A stretch of 64,000 nucleotides of DNA from Spironucleus salmonicida (lineage: Eukaryota > Fornicata > Diplomonadida > Hexamitidae), in assembly GCA_000497125.2 (NCBI GenBank), contig CM035316.1, positions 1,254,001 through 1,318,000 on the forward strand, read 5' to 3'. Under the pieces are notes generated by a model that was not told the origin of the DNA, made no database searches, and was given only the letters and a program-made list of their open reading frames with translations. Positions 1 to 11,181 of this stretch are shown piece by piece. Position numbers and translations under genes: made by a program. Position 1 is the stretch's first letter. Each line of letters begins with the position of its first letter.

Positions 1-159
1 AACTTCTGATCTCTATCTACTACTTTTCTTATTATCTATTTTATTTTTCCTAACTAATGAAAATAGATGCCACATAATAATATATCAATAGTTTCATTTA
101 TTATTATATATATATTAAATATTATTTCCCTTTCCAGTTTGTCAAAAATTTAAATTTTA

Positions 160-750
160 TCACACATTCAGCAGCTCAATTTTCGCGTCTAGAACCGCCT
201 CCCTCAGATGCTGAAACTCATCCCCGGTCCACCCCCGATATACTACTAGCTCCAGTGCCCGTCGGTCTACCTCAAACTCCGAACCGATCAAATTCAGCTG
301 CGAAAAAAATTTGATTTCGTCCACAGAAAATTACTTTTTCAAAACTTCTATTTTCGCCTCCAAATTTCCCATGATAAGGTGGTTTGAACTAGCGTACTTA
401 ATAAGCTTTGCCTCCTCGTACCGAATAGATATCGGGGCATTGACGAGGAGGGTCCTGCGACACAGCGGGCATAGTGAGACGAGCTGGAAGCAGGCAGGAC
501 AGATTGAATGACGGCAATAGAGTGGAATGGATGGTGCAGATAGGAGGCAGATATGACAGTTTTGTAGAGGGGTATCGGGGGTATAAAGGGCGAAGATTGG
601 GGAAGATTTGAGAAGAGGTGAAAAGTATGGTAGCTAGGCCGGAAAATGCTGCTAGTTTGAATACGGTGTTTTTATAAATGGCGGAAGATCGCAGGAGTCC
701 GTTTTCTGCTATAAAATGAGCTCTCTTTTGTCATTAAAAAATTGAATCAT
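160..750 (-). CDS. RING-finger protein, probable E3 ubiquitin ligase (196 aa)
   Basis: A C3HC4 RING finger lies at about residues 68-103: C-x2-C, then C-x-H-x2-C-x2-C, then C-x2-C (NCHIC, YCRHSIC, CPLC). Proteins with a lone RING of this type usually recruit an E2 enzyme and ubiquitinate substrates, so an E3 role is inferred. The N-terminal 65 residues are Pro/Ser-rich and the C-terminal 90 are helical and charged; neither part is recognised. The start at 750 is the only ATG that keeps the RING frame open, with in-frame TAA/TAG read as Gln. It is divergent from the coiled-coil gene at 805, leaving only 54 bases for both promoters. No membrane segment is seen. Substrate unknown. Confidence 0.75.
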
Positions 751-804
751 TTTTCATAATATATTAGTATATTATAATTAAAATAATGTTAAACGCTCCG
801 CAAA

Positions 805-1956
805 ATGTCAGAAAATCAGTAGCCTAATCTTCAAAACTCAGATTTAGTAGACAAAAAGGCCTTCATCACGCATACAGATGTAGACGACATATAAAATAGG
901 CTGGCCCACTACGAAATTCAAATGCCATCTGGGCCGTATAATGTTGAATTTGAAACTGCCAAAGAAAGATTACAAACCGTTACTGATTAATTAAAAAGGA
1001 CATAACATGAATATGACCTTAAAATGTAGGAATTAGACTCTAGAGAAGCTTCCTTGAACATTAGAAAAGCTGAATTATTACGAAGATAATAAGAAGTGGA
1101 AGCCTATGTTGCACGTTCCATTGAACGAGAAAAAAGATCATAACAAGTTACAGATAAACGATGCGGTGATATAGCTTCTGCAGTTAATGAAATATCACGA
1201 TTAACAGACAATATCGCTGGGGCAACTGCGTTACTTTCAGTTTTATAAGAAAGAAATTCTGTTTATAAAGTTTATTCAGATTTTGTTGAAGGTGTTTATT
1301 TAGCATTAGCTGGAGCTTAATTTAAACCAGAAGATGCGCTATCAGCTAATGCTAAACGTCACGAGGCTATTCGTCATTAACATTAGTGTTAAGACTTTGT
1401 ATTTAATATATTTACACGTTTAAAAAATGAGGAATAACAATCTATAGACTTAGAAGCTAAATTACATCAATAATATGATGAACTAGCTGAAAAAATCAGA
1501 GAAAGATAAGCTTAAAATAGACAAATAGTTGCTGAGCTTGAATAGAAAATCGCTGAACTAAGTTAGGAGCTTGACTAATTAGTATTGAAAAAAGATATGG
1601 CATAATAAGATAGTTAATAGCTTAATATCAAGCTACATGCTAAAACATAAGAACTATCCGCCGTCAGTTCCAGTGTAAAAAATTTAGTTTAACGTATTTA
1701 AGAATTTAAAGAATAACGACATGATTTTTTAACTGATAGAGCAAGTATTGATGATATATTAGGAGGTAAAAATACTAAACTGGAAAGCTAAGTTGATAGT
1801 TATTTTTAGAAAAGTAAAGGGCTAGTAGATAGATCAGAATGCTATAAAAGGGTTTTAGGAGAAGGATTATTAGAAAGGTTAAAAGATATTTATAAGCTCG
1901 GCTTATTTTTAAACGACTTCTAAGAGCTTGTAAGAATTTGTAAAGGTGACCATTGA
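805..1956 (+). CDS. DUF4200-like coiled-coil protein, probable flagellar (CCDC42/CFAP73 type), 383 aa
   Basis: Almost the whole protein is predicted coiled coil, rich in Glu, Lys, Arg and Gln, with most Gln codons being TAA/TAG. A stretch near residues 145-165 (LQERNSVYKVYSDFVEGVY) resembles the DUF4200 signature of the CCDC42/CFAP73 family, whose members sit on axonemal doublets and dynein regulators. Placement in that family is by pattern only. The ATG at 805 follows a short AT-rich stretch; an upstream ATG at 787 is in another frame and soon meets TGA. It is divergent from the RING gene. Diplomonads have eight flagella, so many such proteins are expected. It could also be another generic coiled-coil cytoskeletal protein. 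Confidence 0.65.
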
Positions 1957-2002
1957 TGATTGGCTGTTATTACTTTATATTAATATTAGAAAATAATTAT
2001 CA

Positions 2003-3148
2003 TCACTGAGAAATCTTTTTGTGGATGATCTGCTCGCCGTTGACCTTTAAACGAGTGAGAACTTCTACGAGAGCTTTCTCATTTTTGGCATCGCTAGAGC
2101 AGAGAATACCTTTAGTCGTCTTAGTAATTTTGACTTAAAAGTTTACAGATGAGGAGATCGACTCAGATAGCTTGTTAAGATCTAATTCTGTGGGAATATT
2201 TTAGAGGTCGAATTTGACAGCAGCAGCTCTTTCAGTAGTCTTAGGACCTCTAGTGGGCTTTTCAGTAGTATTGGCAGGTCTCTCTGTAGTCTTAGTAATC
2301 TTGGCAGGTCTCTCTGTAGTCTTAGTAATCTTGGCAGGTCTCTCGGTAGTCTTAGTAGTCTTAGCGGTGGGCTTATCCATAGCTTAAGAAGGCTTTGTGG
2401 CGGCCCTTTTCTCGTTACGATTTTATATGCGGTTCTTTCTTTCAGTCTTCTTTCTGGCATCAGTAATCTCCTGAAGTCTGGAGGGTTCAATAAAAGTAGC
2501 ATTAGGGAAACGTTCAAAAGATGCAATACCATTGACAATCTTTTCAACCATGGCGACAGTAACGATGAGCTTGACCTGAATGACTTTATCCATTGCCTTG
2601 GTCATAGGGGTTCTATTGAGGTAGAAATTGTAGTTTTTGATGGGCTTCTTGGCAGAATCGACAAAAGTATCGTCTTCTTTGAGAGCTGCGAAGACTTCTT
2701 TAAGCCATGGGCGTACAATAAACTTAATATCATGAGTATCTTGCTGTTTATATGCAATAGAAGCTATTTTCCTGGCAAAAGCAGATGCGAGCTCAGGAGA
2801 TCTAGACTCAAATGGGGAGGACTTAATAACAACAAAAACTTCGTTGGTACTTTTAGACACATGAGAAGCATTCAGAGTTTTAAACTTGGTCCAATTAAGC
2901 TGGGACTGAATCTTGAGTGACTGTTGATAAATACTATTGTCGGAATCAACAACCTCAATCTTTGCATCTGGGAACATTTCCATCACGTGTTCCTGTTGGT
3001 ATTTGGATGAGTTAAAAACGTAAAGATCCTTACCTGATTCGGCAACGCCTACACGGTTAGCAATTTTTTCCTTGAACTTATCGAGCGATATGTTAAGGTT
3101 AGTTATCTTCAGCATCTTCGGAGTGTATTCCTATTTGGTAGTCGACAT
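2003..3148 (-). CDS. Protein of unknown function with TTERPAKITK repeats, copy A (381 aa)
   Basis: Not recognised. The first 230 residues are a mixed alpha/beta globular region with Lys, Val and Ile-rich strands. Residues 235-310 are basic and low complexity, with a ten-residue unit, TTERPAKITK, repeated about three times in tandem (DNA period 30 bp). The last 60 residues look folded again. There is no signal peptide or membrane segment. Met1 (MSTTKQEYTPK) is chosen over Met12 because the frame is open and TAG gives Gln between them. The basic Thr/Pro-rich linker suggests nucleic-acid or microtubule binding, but that is inference. An identical copy lies at 5041-6186. Confidence 0.75.
2273..2362 (-). 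repeat. 30-bp tandem minisatellite in the 381-aa gene
   Basis: Three adjacent 30-bp units, the third with a few changes, encode the repeated decapeptide TTERPAKITK. The length keeps frame, so copy number could vary without breaking the gene. The same array is at 5311-5400 in copy B with the same unit number. Confidence 0.85.
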
Positions 3149-3238
3149 TTGATAAGGAGTGGTGGAACGGTCACTCCTTAAATTTTAGTATAGTCAATGT
3201 ACAATAACGCTAATCTAAAAGATATAGATAAAAACTTG

Positions 3239-4642
3239 TCATTCGGCCAAATCCTCAACGCGAATCTGCAATGCAGAGATGCTTTTCGAGCCTGCCAGTA
3301 TCAACTATGGGAATACAATAACCTTTCCTTCTGCTGCAGTTGGCTTTCCCCTACGATAACCGAGTAATAGTAGTTGGAAGCATACTTAAAATAACTACCT
3401 AAAACTCGTCACATCCGACTCACCCAAACTACTTATATACTTTGGGGCAACTGAGGCGAAAATATCATCCAGGAAAGCGTATAGGAACTTCTCCATAGCC
3501 ACATTGAATTTGGTCTTCAAAAAATTTGCAAAACACTAATAAAATAATTCAGTATTTTAAAATTCTATTTGGAACTGTTATGAAATTGCTCCTACAACAT
3601 CTTAATCCTCTAATATATAAAGCATTTCTAAAATGCTATCATCAAATAAAAGGCCTGTTGTCTTTCTTAAAGCTTTTCTTAATTTTAATCCCCTTAATAT
3701 TTCAATTCTGGTTTAATCTAACTCTTATATCTATAACAATACTGAATCTGGTTCTGGATCAAATTATCTATAAAAATCTGTAAAATTAACATAGTCATAT
3801 GTTTTAAGATTATATTTTTAGTTCACAAATACTGTTTTAACTTATTTTAATAAAGATGTCATAGTTAATAATTTTTCTTCAACTGCTTCCACCGACGCCT
3901 TGAGATCCTAGACCTCCGTCTAACTCGAGGCAAGCTACTAGGCTAGATCGTCAAGTCCATTCTCTTAAAAGGATATATGGCTCTCTCGGGTGACAAGAAG
4001 GTCACGGACTGCTTTAAGTTCAGTCTACGTCTCAACCTCTTGCTTTAACAGCCGCTCCAGCCGCCCCTAAAGATTGGCGACCTCAATACTGTTCTACTCT
4101 ACTTGGGTCGTTAGCCTATCGCCTTCGGCCCGTAGTTCAGAGACCTCGGATGCGTCTCTTTCAGCACTAAGCTTAAATCTTGTAATCTCTTATTCAAGCT
4201 CTTTCTAACACGCCGTGGCCTTTTCTAGGCTTTATTGAACTAGTGCGCATGCTTCTAGAGATATTCCTAGCTCCAAACTCTGAGCTTCATGGGAGAATCT
4301 TAAAGCATCCAGCTCAGGAATCAGCTACCGAAGCGAATCCATCTCAACAGAATCTTTAAGTTTTTCTTTCTGAGCAATGGCTATTTCACACTGCAGGGAT
4401 GCGACCTACCCTTTGAGCGCCACGAGGTACTCCTCCTGTGCCAGAGTTTCGGTTGTCTGGTCTCCTCGAAGTGCTTCCACCGACGCCTTGAGATCCTAGA
4501 CCTCCGTCTAACTCGAGGCAAGCTACTAGGCTAGATCGTCAAGTCCATTCTCTTAAAAGGATATATGGCTCTCTCGGGTGTCACGAACCTGGTTACCTTA
4601 GCTATATTTTTACTCTATTAAATATTACAACTCATCTTGCAT
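3239..4642 (-). CDS. Long coiled-coil protein with an exact internal repeat (467 aa)
   Basis: Residues 1-270 are coiled coil (Glu, Leu, Ala, Gln-rich); residues 290-467 are helical and globular with Phe-rich segments near LYAFLDDIFASV. The start at 4642 is the ATG that opens the frame upstream of the first repeat. A 109-bp segment appears twice, identically, 588 bp apart (3884-3992 and 4472-4580), giving the same 36 residues (about TRESHISFQENGLDD onward) near the start and again near residue 240. The last 82 codons lie inside the 1482-bp duplication. Golgin or basal-body coiled-coil proteins have this layout (rod plus helical tail), but no family is assigned. Base composition is GC-richer in the rod than in the tail. 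Confidence 0.7.
3884..3992 (-). repeat. 109-bp direct repeat, unit 1 (inside the coiled-coil gene)
   Basis: Identical to 4472-4580. The 588-bp spacing is 196 codons exactly, so both copies are read in the same frame. Identity ends abruptly on both sides. Confidence 0.9.
4472..4580 (-). repeat. 109-bp direct repeat, unit 2
   Basis: Identical to 3884-3992. Just upstream of this copy (in gene sense) the residues VRD-TRES resemble VRDLLVTRES before the other copy, so the homology once reached a little further. Confidence 0.9.
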
Positions 4643-5039
4643 TAGTTTAGCATTTTCCTAAAGTCTATGTTATAATTTTGTTATTTTTTCTTTTTATTAC
4701 TATGAAAACTAAATTATTTATTTATTTTAAAAAATTAAATCCTTATTTTTTTATTCTAAATGACTATACTACTGTCTAATCTTCTTCAATGCTACCTAAC
4801 ATAATGCTGCCTCGGTTTAAGTATCTAACAACAACGGATAATGTTATTGTATAGATTTTTTAACAGTATTCGGCAAAGCCGTGACTGGCTAGATAGCAGA
4901 GCTAAGCATTTGTGGTTATTAATCAAAGAAATGAGATGAAGAAGAGCGTCTAAAGTTCATTATATAAATGTCGAATATAGTATTAAATTATAATATTCTA
5001 TATTTAAAAATAATTATTGTATCTAAATTATAGAAAAAG
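4643..5039. other. AT-rich intergenic stretch between the two duplicated blocks
   Basis: About 400 bases, rich in A and T, with short homopolymer runs. No reading frame here has convincing coding character on either strand. It separates the 5' end of the coiled-coil gene from the 3' end of the second 381-aa copy. Confidence 0.6.
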
Positions 5040-6521
5040 ATCACTGAGAAATCTTTTTGTGGATGATCTGCTCGCCGTTGACCTTTAAACGAGTGAGAAC
5101 TTCTACGAGAGCTTTCTCATTTTTGGCATCGCTAGAGCAGAGAATACCTTTAGTCGTCTTAGTAATTTTGACTTAAAAGTTTACAGATGAGGAGATCGAC
5201 TCAGATAGCTTGTTAAGATCTAATTCTGTGGGAATATTTTAGAGGTCGAATTTGACAGCAGCAGCTCTTTCAGTAGTCTTAGGACCTCTAGTGGGCTTTT
5301 CAGTAGTATTGGCAGGTCTCTCTGTAGTCTTAGTAATCTTGGCAGGTCTCTCTGTAGTCTTAGTAATCTTGGCAGGTCTCTCGGTAGTCTTAGTAGTCTT
5401 AGCGGTGGGCTTATCCATAGCTTAAGAAGGCTTTGTGGCGGCCCTTTTCTCGTTACGATTTTATATGCGGTTCTTTCTTTCAGTCTTCTTTCTGGCATCA
5501 GTAATCTCCTGAAGTCTGGAGGGTTCAATAAAAGTAGCATTAGGGAAACGTTCAAAAGATGCAATACCATTGACAATCTTTTCAACCATGGCGACAGTAA
5601 CGATGAGCTTGACCTGAATGACTTTATCCATTGCCTTGGTCATAGGGGTTCTATTGAGGTAGAAATTGTAGTTTTTGATGGGCTTCTTGGCAGAATCGAC
5701 AAAAGTATCGTCTTCTTTGAGAGCTGCGAAGACTTCTTTAAGCCATGGGCGTACAATAAACTTAATATCATGAGTATCTTGCTGTTTATATGCAATAGAA
5801 GCTATTTTCCTGGCAAAAGCAGATGCGAGCTCAGGAGATCTAGACTCAAATGGGGAGGACTTAATAACAACAAAAACTTCGTTGGTACTTTTAGACACAT
5901 GAGAAGCATTCAGAGTTTTAAACTTGGTCCAATTAAGCTGGGACTGAATCTTGAGTGACTGTTGATAAATACTATTGTCGGAATCAACAACCTCAATCTT
6001 TGCATCTGGGAACATTTCCATCACGTGTTCCTGTTGGTATTTGGATGAGTTAAAAACGTAAAGATCCTTACCTGATTCGGCAACGCCTACACGGTTAGCA
6101 ATTTTTTCCTTGAACTTATCGAGCGATATGTTAAGGTTAGTTATCTTCAGCATCTTCGGAGTGTATTCCTATTTGGTAGTCGACATTTGATAAGGAGTGG
6201 TGGAACGGTCACTCCTTAAATTTTAGTATAGTCAATGTACAATAACGCTAATCTAAAAGATATAGATAAAAACTTGTCATTCGGCCAAATCCTCAACGCG
6301 AATCTGCAATGCAGAGATGCTTTTCGAGCCTGCCAGTATCAACTATGGGAATACAATAACCTTTCCTTCTGCTGCAGTTGGCTTTCCCCTACGATAACCG
6401 AGTAATAGTAGTTGGAAGCATACTTAAAATAACTACCTAAAACTCGTCACATCCGACTCACCCAAACTACTTATATACTTTGGGGCAACTGAGGCGAAAA
6501 TATCATCCAGGAAAGCGTATA
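5040..6521. repeat. Segmental duplication, copy B (1482 bp)
   Basis: Same sequence as 2002-3483, same orientation. The right edge at 6521 falls inside the shared coiled-coil tail. The first bases beyond still encode similar residues (ENFIYAF against EKFLYAF), which suggests that a related but diverged copy was already here and that the identical part was overwritten. Confidence 0.95.
5041..6186 (-). CDS. Protein of unknown function with TTERPAKITK repeats, copy B (381 aa)
   Basis: Predicted protein identical to that at 2003-3148, including the decapeptide array. Start, stop and upstream bases are the same, so both copies could be expressed. Function unknown. Downstream in gene sense is AT-rich spacer; upstream is the broken coiled-coil tail at 6277-6597. 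Confidence 0.75.
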
Positions 6522-6597
6522 TGAAGTTCTCTATACCTATGGTTACTCTTTTTATTACCTAGTTTTACGTAAAGCTTATATAACTTTGCTTAATGTT
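6277..6597 (-). pseudogene. 3' remnant of the coiled-coil gene (copy B side)
   Basis: The final 82 codons match the C-terminus of the 467-aa gene exactly as far as 6521. Beyond that the frame continues for about 25 codons with weaker similarity (FTQNQVIKRVTIGIENFIYAF against FANFLKTKFNVAMEKFLYAF). It then meets an in-frame TGA at 6598-6600, and no ATG lies between. It has no rod domain and no start, so it looks like a truncated paralogue whose tail was copied from, or into, the intact gene. Confidence 0.65.
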
Positions 6598-6684
6598 TCA
6601 TATAAGTTAGGGAAAAACCTCTTTAAAGTGAAATAAAATAAATCTCATTATTATATAATAGTTAATAGTTAAATTATAAAAGAA

Positions 6685-8937
6685 ATGAATGTCAATTATC
6701 AAGATTTTTACACATATGATTAGGAGTCCTAAATCATTAAATAAATGTATCTTTAATAATAAAAGTATTCAGTTTATAAATCAATTAATATTTAATTCCT
6801 TACGTTAAACTGTGGTGATAAGTATCTTAATGATACATTCTTTGATTCAATAGATTAAAATAATGTGGCAATATTTGTGAGTCTATAAGAATTTGATCTT
6901 GATATGACCTCAATATTAGCGCATCAGTCTAAAAGAGCTGATCTTTATGTTAAAAATTTAAATAAAAGATTCCCAAAATTTCAAATATTTGTTAAATAGA
7001 TGGGGTCTATGTTAATGATGATTTTAATCTAGAAATATATATAGTCTACAGTTACATTTTAGACAGTTGCAACTGGTCTGATGGGGAAAATAGCCAATAA
7101 AGGTGGAATTTTAGCTCGAATTCAGATCCTTGACACAACATTATTAGTTGCGGGATGTCATCTATCAGCGTCACGGGATAGAGATGGTGTCAAGCTAAGA
7201 AATGCTGATCTGCATAAAATTCTTAGCGGATATTAACCGTAGAACAAATCTAGTATATCTTCACAATATTGGGCTTCAAATTTGAAATGTAAACCAAATG
7301 TGCCAGATAGTTTTATTGACTTAGATTCAATTTTTATAATCGGTGATCTTAACTATAGAGTTGAATCTTAGCTTTCTGAAAGTAGTGTCTCAAATGGTAT
7401 CACATCTTTAGATATTTATACTTAGTTTAAGTAAGGAGATTAACTTCTAAGTTAGATAGAGAAATGGAATTTAAAAAATGATGAAAATCTTTATTTAAAT
7501 GATATTTCTGAACAAGAATTTGACTTCCTTCCAACATACTGCCTTATTCCTAATGAGTCTAATGTCCCTAGTATTAATATTTATGCTACAGATCCAACTA
7601 TTGGTAATGGAAAAGTAAGAATGCCAGCCTTTACAGATAGAGTTTTATAACGACTTATAAATTATGATATCATATTTTAGGCAACTTCTTATGACTCAGT
7701 TCCTAACTATTAGATTTCCGATCACAGGCCAGTCACTTAACTTGGTACCATTCTTATTCGCTCATATGACAAAAGACGTATGACAGAGACTAGATAAAGA
7801 ATAGCAGATGATATCAAAAAATAATTCTATGAGCTAATGCCAAAATTCACAGTAGAAGCTTAAAAAGATTATCTTAAAATTACTTCTCTTAATTCATTTA
7901 AATTAAATATAATAGTGTAAAATCATCATTAAAATTAACCACTTGTTCTAGAAGTTACAACAAATTCGCCATTTATAAAAATAGATAATCCTTTGATATA
8001 AATAAAACCTTAAAGTAAATATGATTTTTAATACCTTTACTACATATCAACGCTAAATTAAGAAATTTCATCATTATAGATTTTGAAATCACTTTTTTCT
8101 GGCATTGATCTTAATTTTATCCTTTTCTTTACACATTTTCACCATGAAGTATTGTTAGACAAAAGAAATATATAAATTTAAGTGGATACATAGTTTGAAC
8201 AGAATATATTGAGCTCTAATTTATTTACAGATAGTAATATATATGAGTCTTATATTGATAACTTATACTAAATAATAAACTAAAAAAATCTTATTGGTTA
8301 TAATACTATTAAAAATACAAAATTTAGAACAAATTTTCCTGCATCTGAATCGGATAAGTGGAATTCTCTGTCAAAACTAGTTGATGATCTTTGTATTAAA
8401 CATCATGAATACCAGACAATTTTTCATTAGATAAAAAATTCGAATATTGAATCTACAAGCAGTATAAATTAGTAGATATCACTTTTTAGAGGCTTATAAT
8501 ATTCGGAAAAAACGTTAAATCCTGAGTGTGCATAGTATTATGGTGAAATATTAACAAATTTTATCAGTCACGAATTACAATAGTTTTAAATTTTAGACTA
8601 GCATTCTGAGTTCAACATATTAAACCCATCTAGTTGCAAAGATTTCTTCTATGGATTTATAACTATATTAAAGTTTCATGCATACCCTTAACTTTAAAAT
8701 TTAATCCCAGTATTCAACTAAATTAAAAATGAGAGCAAACTGACTTCCGATGAAATTTGTAGATAGGCAAGTTTATATCTTCTTGAAACGTTGGAATATA
8801 AAACAAGATTTTAATTGTTCGGCTTATTTATGATAGAAAATATAATACCAGGTACGATAGAGAAATTTTCTTGTTTATTAAATAATAAATCGCTATATGA
8901 TGTAATTCACTTTATCTACAAAACATTAAGATATTGA
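6685..8937 (+). CDS. Type II inositol polyphosphate 5-phosphatase, OCRL-like layout (750 aa)
   Basis: Removes the 5-phosphate from phosphoinositides such as PI(4,5)P2, in vesicle traffic and membrane identity. The catalytic domain spans about residues 40-370. Visible motifs are TLNCG (family WNVN region), ANKGGILARI, CHLSA, IIGDLNYR near residue 217, FLPTY, PAFTDRVL and the catalytic SDHRPV near 345. Residues 400-520 have the beta-rich look of the ASH domain that follows the phosphatase in OCRL/INPP5B, and the rest is helical, where OCRL has a RhoGAP-like domain; both assignments are tentative. The start at 6685 has AT-rich bases before it and the TGA at 8935. It ends one base before the stop of the opposite gene. 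Confidence 0.9.
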
Positions 8938-10124
8938 TCACTAAAATACATTATAACCCATAATTGGATGTAGCTAAAAATCATCTCTTGCTAATAGAGC
9001 TGTAAATATACCAGATGCGCCAAATTCTTCTGTAGTATTAGGTTACATCTATATTAGAACAGTTATAAGGTCTAGAATATTTTCAACTGCTATGTTCGAT
9101 TTTTTTACATGAGTTAAATCAACCCTTATGCAATTATTTAAATCTATTTCTTAGATGCGTCCAACTATTCATATCTTACTAAATTACCGAGAATTTCACA
9201 ACTATTTTTATTATTTGGCTTGAAAATATGTTCATAAATAAGCGCAAACGTCAACTACTCCAGTTTTGCAACATGTACAGCTCCCGGCCTTTCCGCAGTA
9301 ACTGTATTAATAATACTGAAAATAACTCCCTCCCACTATGGAAAATCAACATTATCTGCAAGTTCTAAAAACTGATACAATGTTGAAGGAGAGTAAAGCT
9401 CCTACCGGCGCCCATGATCAAACTGCAGTTGTAGTAGAATAAGCATGCATAGGGCTACTACGCTGTCTCCGCGAGTTGTACCTGCGACCATATTTTGCCT
9501 TGCACAACTTATGATATCAAGTGCTGTTATCATAACTGAACACGTCAGTGACTTTTCATAAATATTTTATAAAATAGCCTCCTAGGCGTCACCAGCTGAT
9601 AACAAATGCAGTGTTACAACTTCTTCAGCCAATAATGATCTTCCCACTGCGGCAACAACGGTCTGTAATAGTAGATTTTAGTTACAGTAAACTCCTCCGT
9701 CTAGCCGCCTAATAACTTATGGCATACATACTATCAATGTTTATGAGCGCAGTATAACATTGTGAAAAGATGTGTAATATAAATCAAGGTATTATCGATA
9801 TAGTTTTTGCTGCTAAAACTATTTAACATTAGCTTTAGATTCGACGATTTTAACAATTTCAATGAAATTTTCATCTAGTATTTTTTGAGCTGATGGATAG
9901 CTTAAAAATGAAATTTTGTTAATAAAGAACATTACCTCCATACGGAGATCCGGTATTCCGCAATAAGATAGCTAAATTAGTTTATAAATGTATTACTCAT
10001 TTTATGAAAGCAAACATATCGAATCTTCATCAAAATGAAAGTGTAGCTACTTTATTAGCTTTATCATGTGTTCATTTTCGGGTGATGTCATAATTTTTTA
10101 ATAAATATCATTTACTTGTTCCAT
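8938..10124 (-). CDS. Armadillo/HEAT-like helical protein, reading frame interrupted once
   Basis: Coding character is clear from the ATG at 10124 (MEQVNDIYQKIMTSPENEH) to about 9170: helical, Leu/Val-rich, consistent with a superhelical repeat protein. From about 9165 to the TGA at 8938 the coding-like frame is a different one (NIAVENILDLITVLIQ and so on), so the gene needs one shift. The span of 1187 bases is not a multiple of three. In the original frame the protein would instead run on to 8907, overlapping the phosphatase gene. A 23-base GT-AG segment at 9165-9187 would restore the frame if spliced, but it is shorter than known diplomonad introns. A sequencing indel or recent mutation is equally possible. 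Family unknown. Confidence 0.55.
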
Positions 10125-11181
10125 TATCAGTAAAAATAATTGAATCGTTTAATATTAAATACTAATTATTATATTATATGATTTTTACTAAATACATAAT
10201 TTTCTTATAAGTTTAACTATGATTAATTGTTTATCTTAGTAATTACTAAAACTAGTTGAGAATAGTAGTAAAGTTATTTTACGATAAATTCAAATATTTA
10301 AATATTAATAATAATCTATAATATGATTTTCATGTGAAAGAGATATGAGTACAATTACTATGAATTTAGTAACTATTTAATCTAATAGTATAATTTTTAG
10401 TAACAGATAATAGTCATTATTTTAATGTATTCAAAACTTAGTTATATTCTTTAGTGTAAGCTTATATATAAAGAGTAACTTATCCTAAATCTAACGATAA
10501 TACTCATGTAATTACTATTCTAGAAAACTAAATAAAATAAATTAGGAAGGTTTCGATACTAAGTTTTTTGCCGCTTAAAAAAGTATAAAATGCTTAGAAA
10601 TAATATTCACATAAATACAATAAAGATTAAGTTTAATAAAATTAGTATTAATCTCATTGAATAAGTGGTTATTTCATAATAACTGTTTTTAATACTACAA
10701 ACTCTTATATTGACATATTATAATTTGCTTGATTAATACTTTTCATGATAATAATTATATATTGGCATAGTTAACTAAAGTTGAATCTTGCTATTGGTTC
10801 TAGAAATAATTGTAGATTGTTATTACCTTTACTAATATTCGCTTTGTAGTAACTGTAGTTTTATATTTATATTTTTATTAATTATTGTGAAATAGTAATA
10901 TAATATATTTATATAATTATAATATAATTATTTATATAAATTAAGACAACTAAAACGTTATGTTAAATTAAGCTATTAATATTTAATGCATATTAAAAAT
11001 AAACAATTCAATGCATTATACATATATAATTATGATTTAACTTTAATAAATTAATATACTTTTAAAATATAATAACACTAAAGCATAAATTATATTTTAT
11101 CAAATATATTTATCAATAAAATTATTGTTTATATTTATTTTATATAACTCGATAAGCTGCATTTAACCTTTTTCGTTTTAA
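10125..11181. other. Long AT-rich intergenic region
   Basis: About 1.06 kb, far more AT-rich than neighbouring genes. The longest start-to-TGA frame is 10345-10713 on the plus strand (122 residues, no recognisable features). Its codons look like background and I do not call it. Dispersed runs of TATAAT-like sequence occur near 10900-11140, upstream of the transporter start. Confidence 0.5.

Larger units (their letters stand above)
2002..3483. repeat. Segmental duplication, copy A (1482 bp)
   Basis: This block recurs at 5040-6521, offset by 3038 bases, with no difference found when the two were compared by eye. It carries one entire gene (2003-3148 or 5041-6186) and the last 82 codons of the coiled-coil gene that continues upstream only beside copy A. 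Identity stops abruptly at both ends. Both copies are in the same orientation. Perfect identity, including non-coding bases, means either a very recent duplication, ongoing gene conversion or an assembly effect. Confidence 0.95.

Noticed and set aside
3526-3783. Plus-strand frame MQNTNKIIQYFKILF
   Set aside because: It is the reverse of the coiled-coil gene tail, which is in a well-supported minus-strand frame.
10345-10713. 122-codon plus-strand frame in the long spacer
   Set aside because: No motif, codons like flanking AT-rich DNA, and TGA-free runs of this size are expected by chance.
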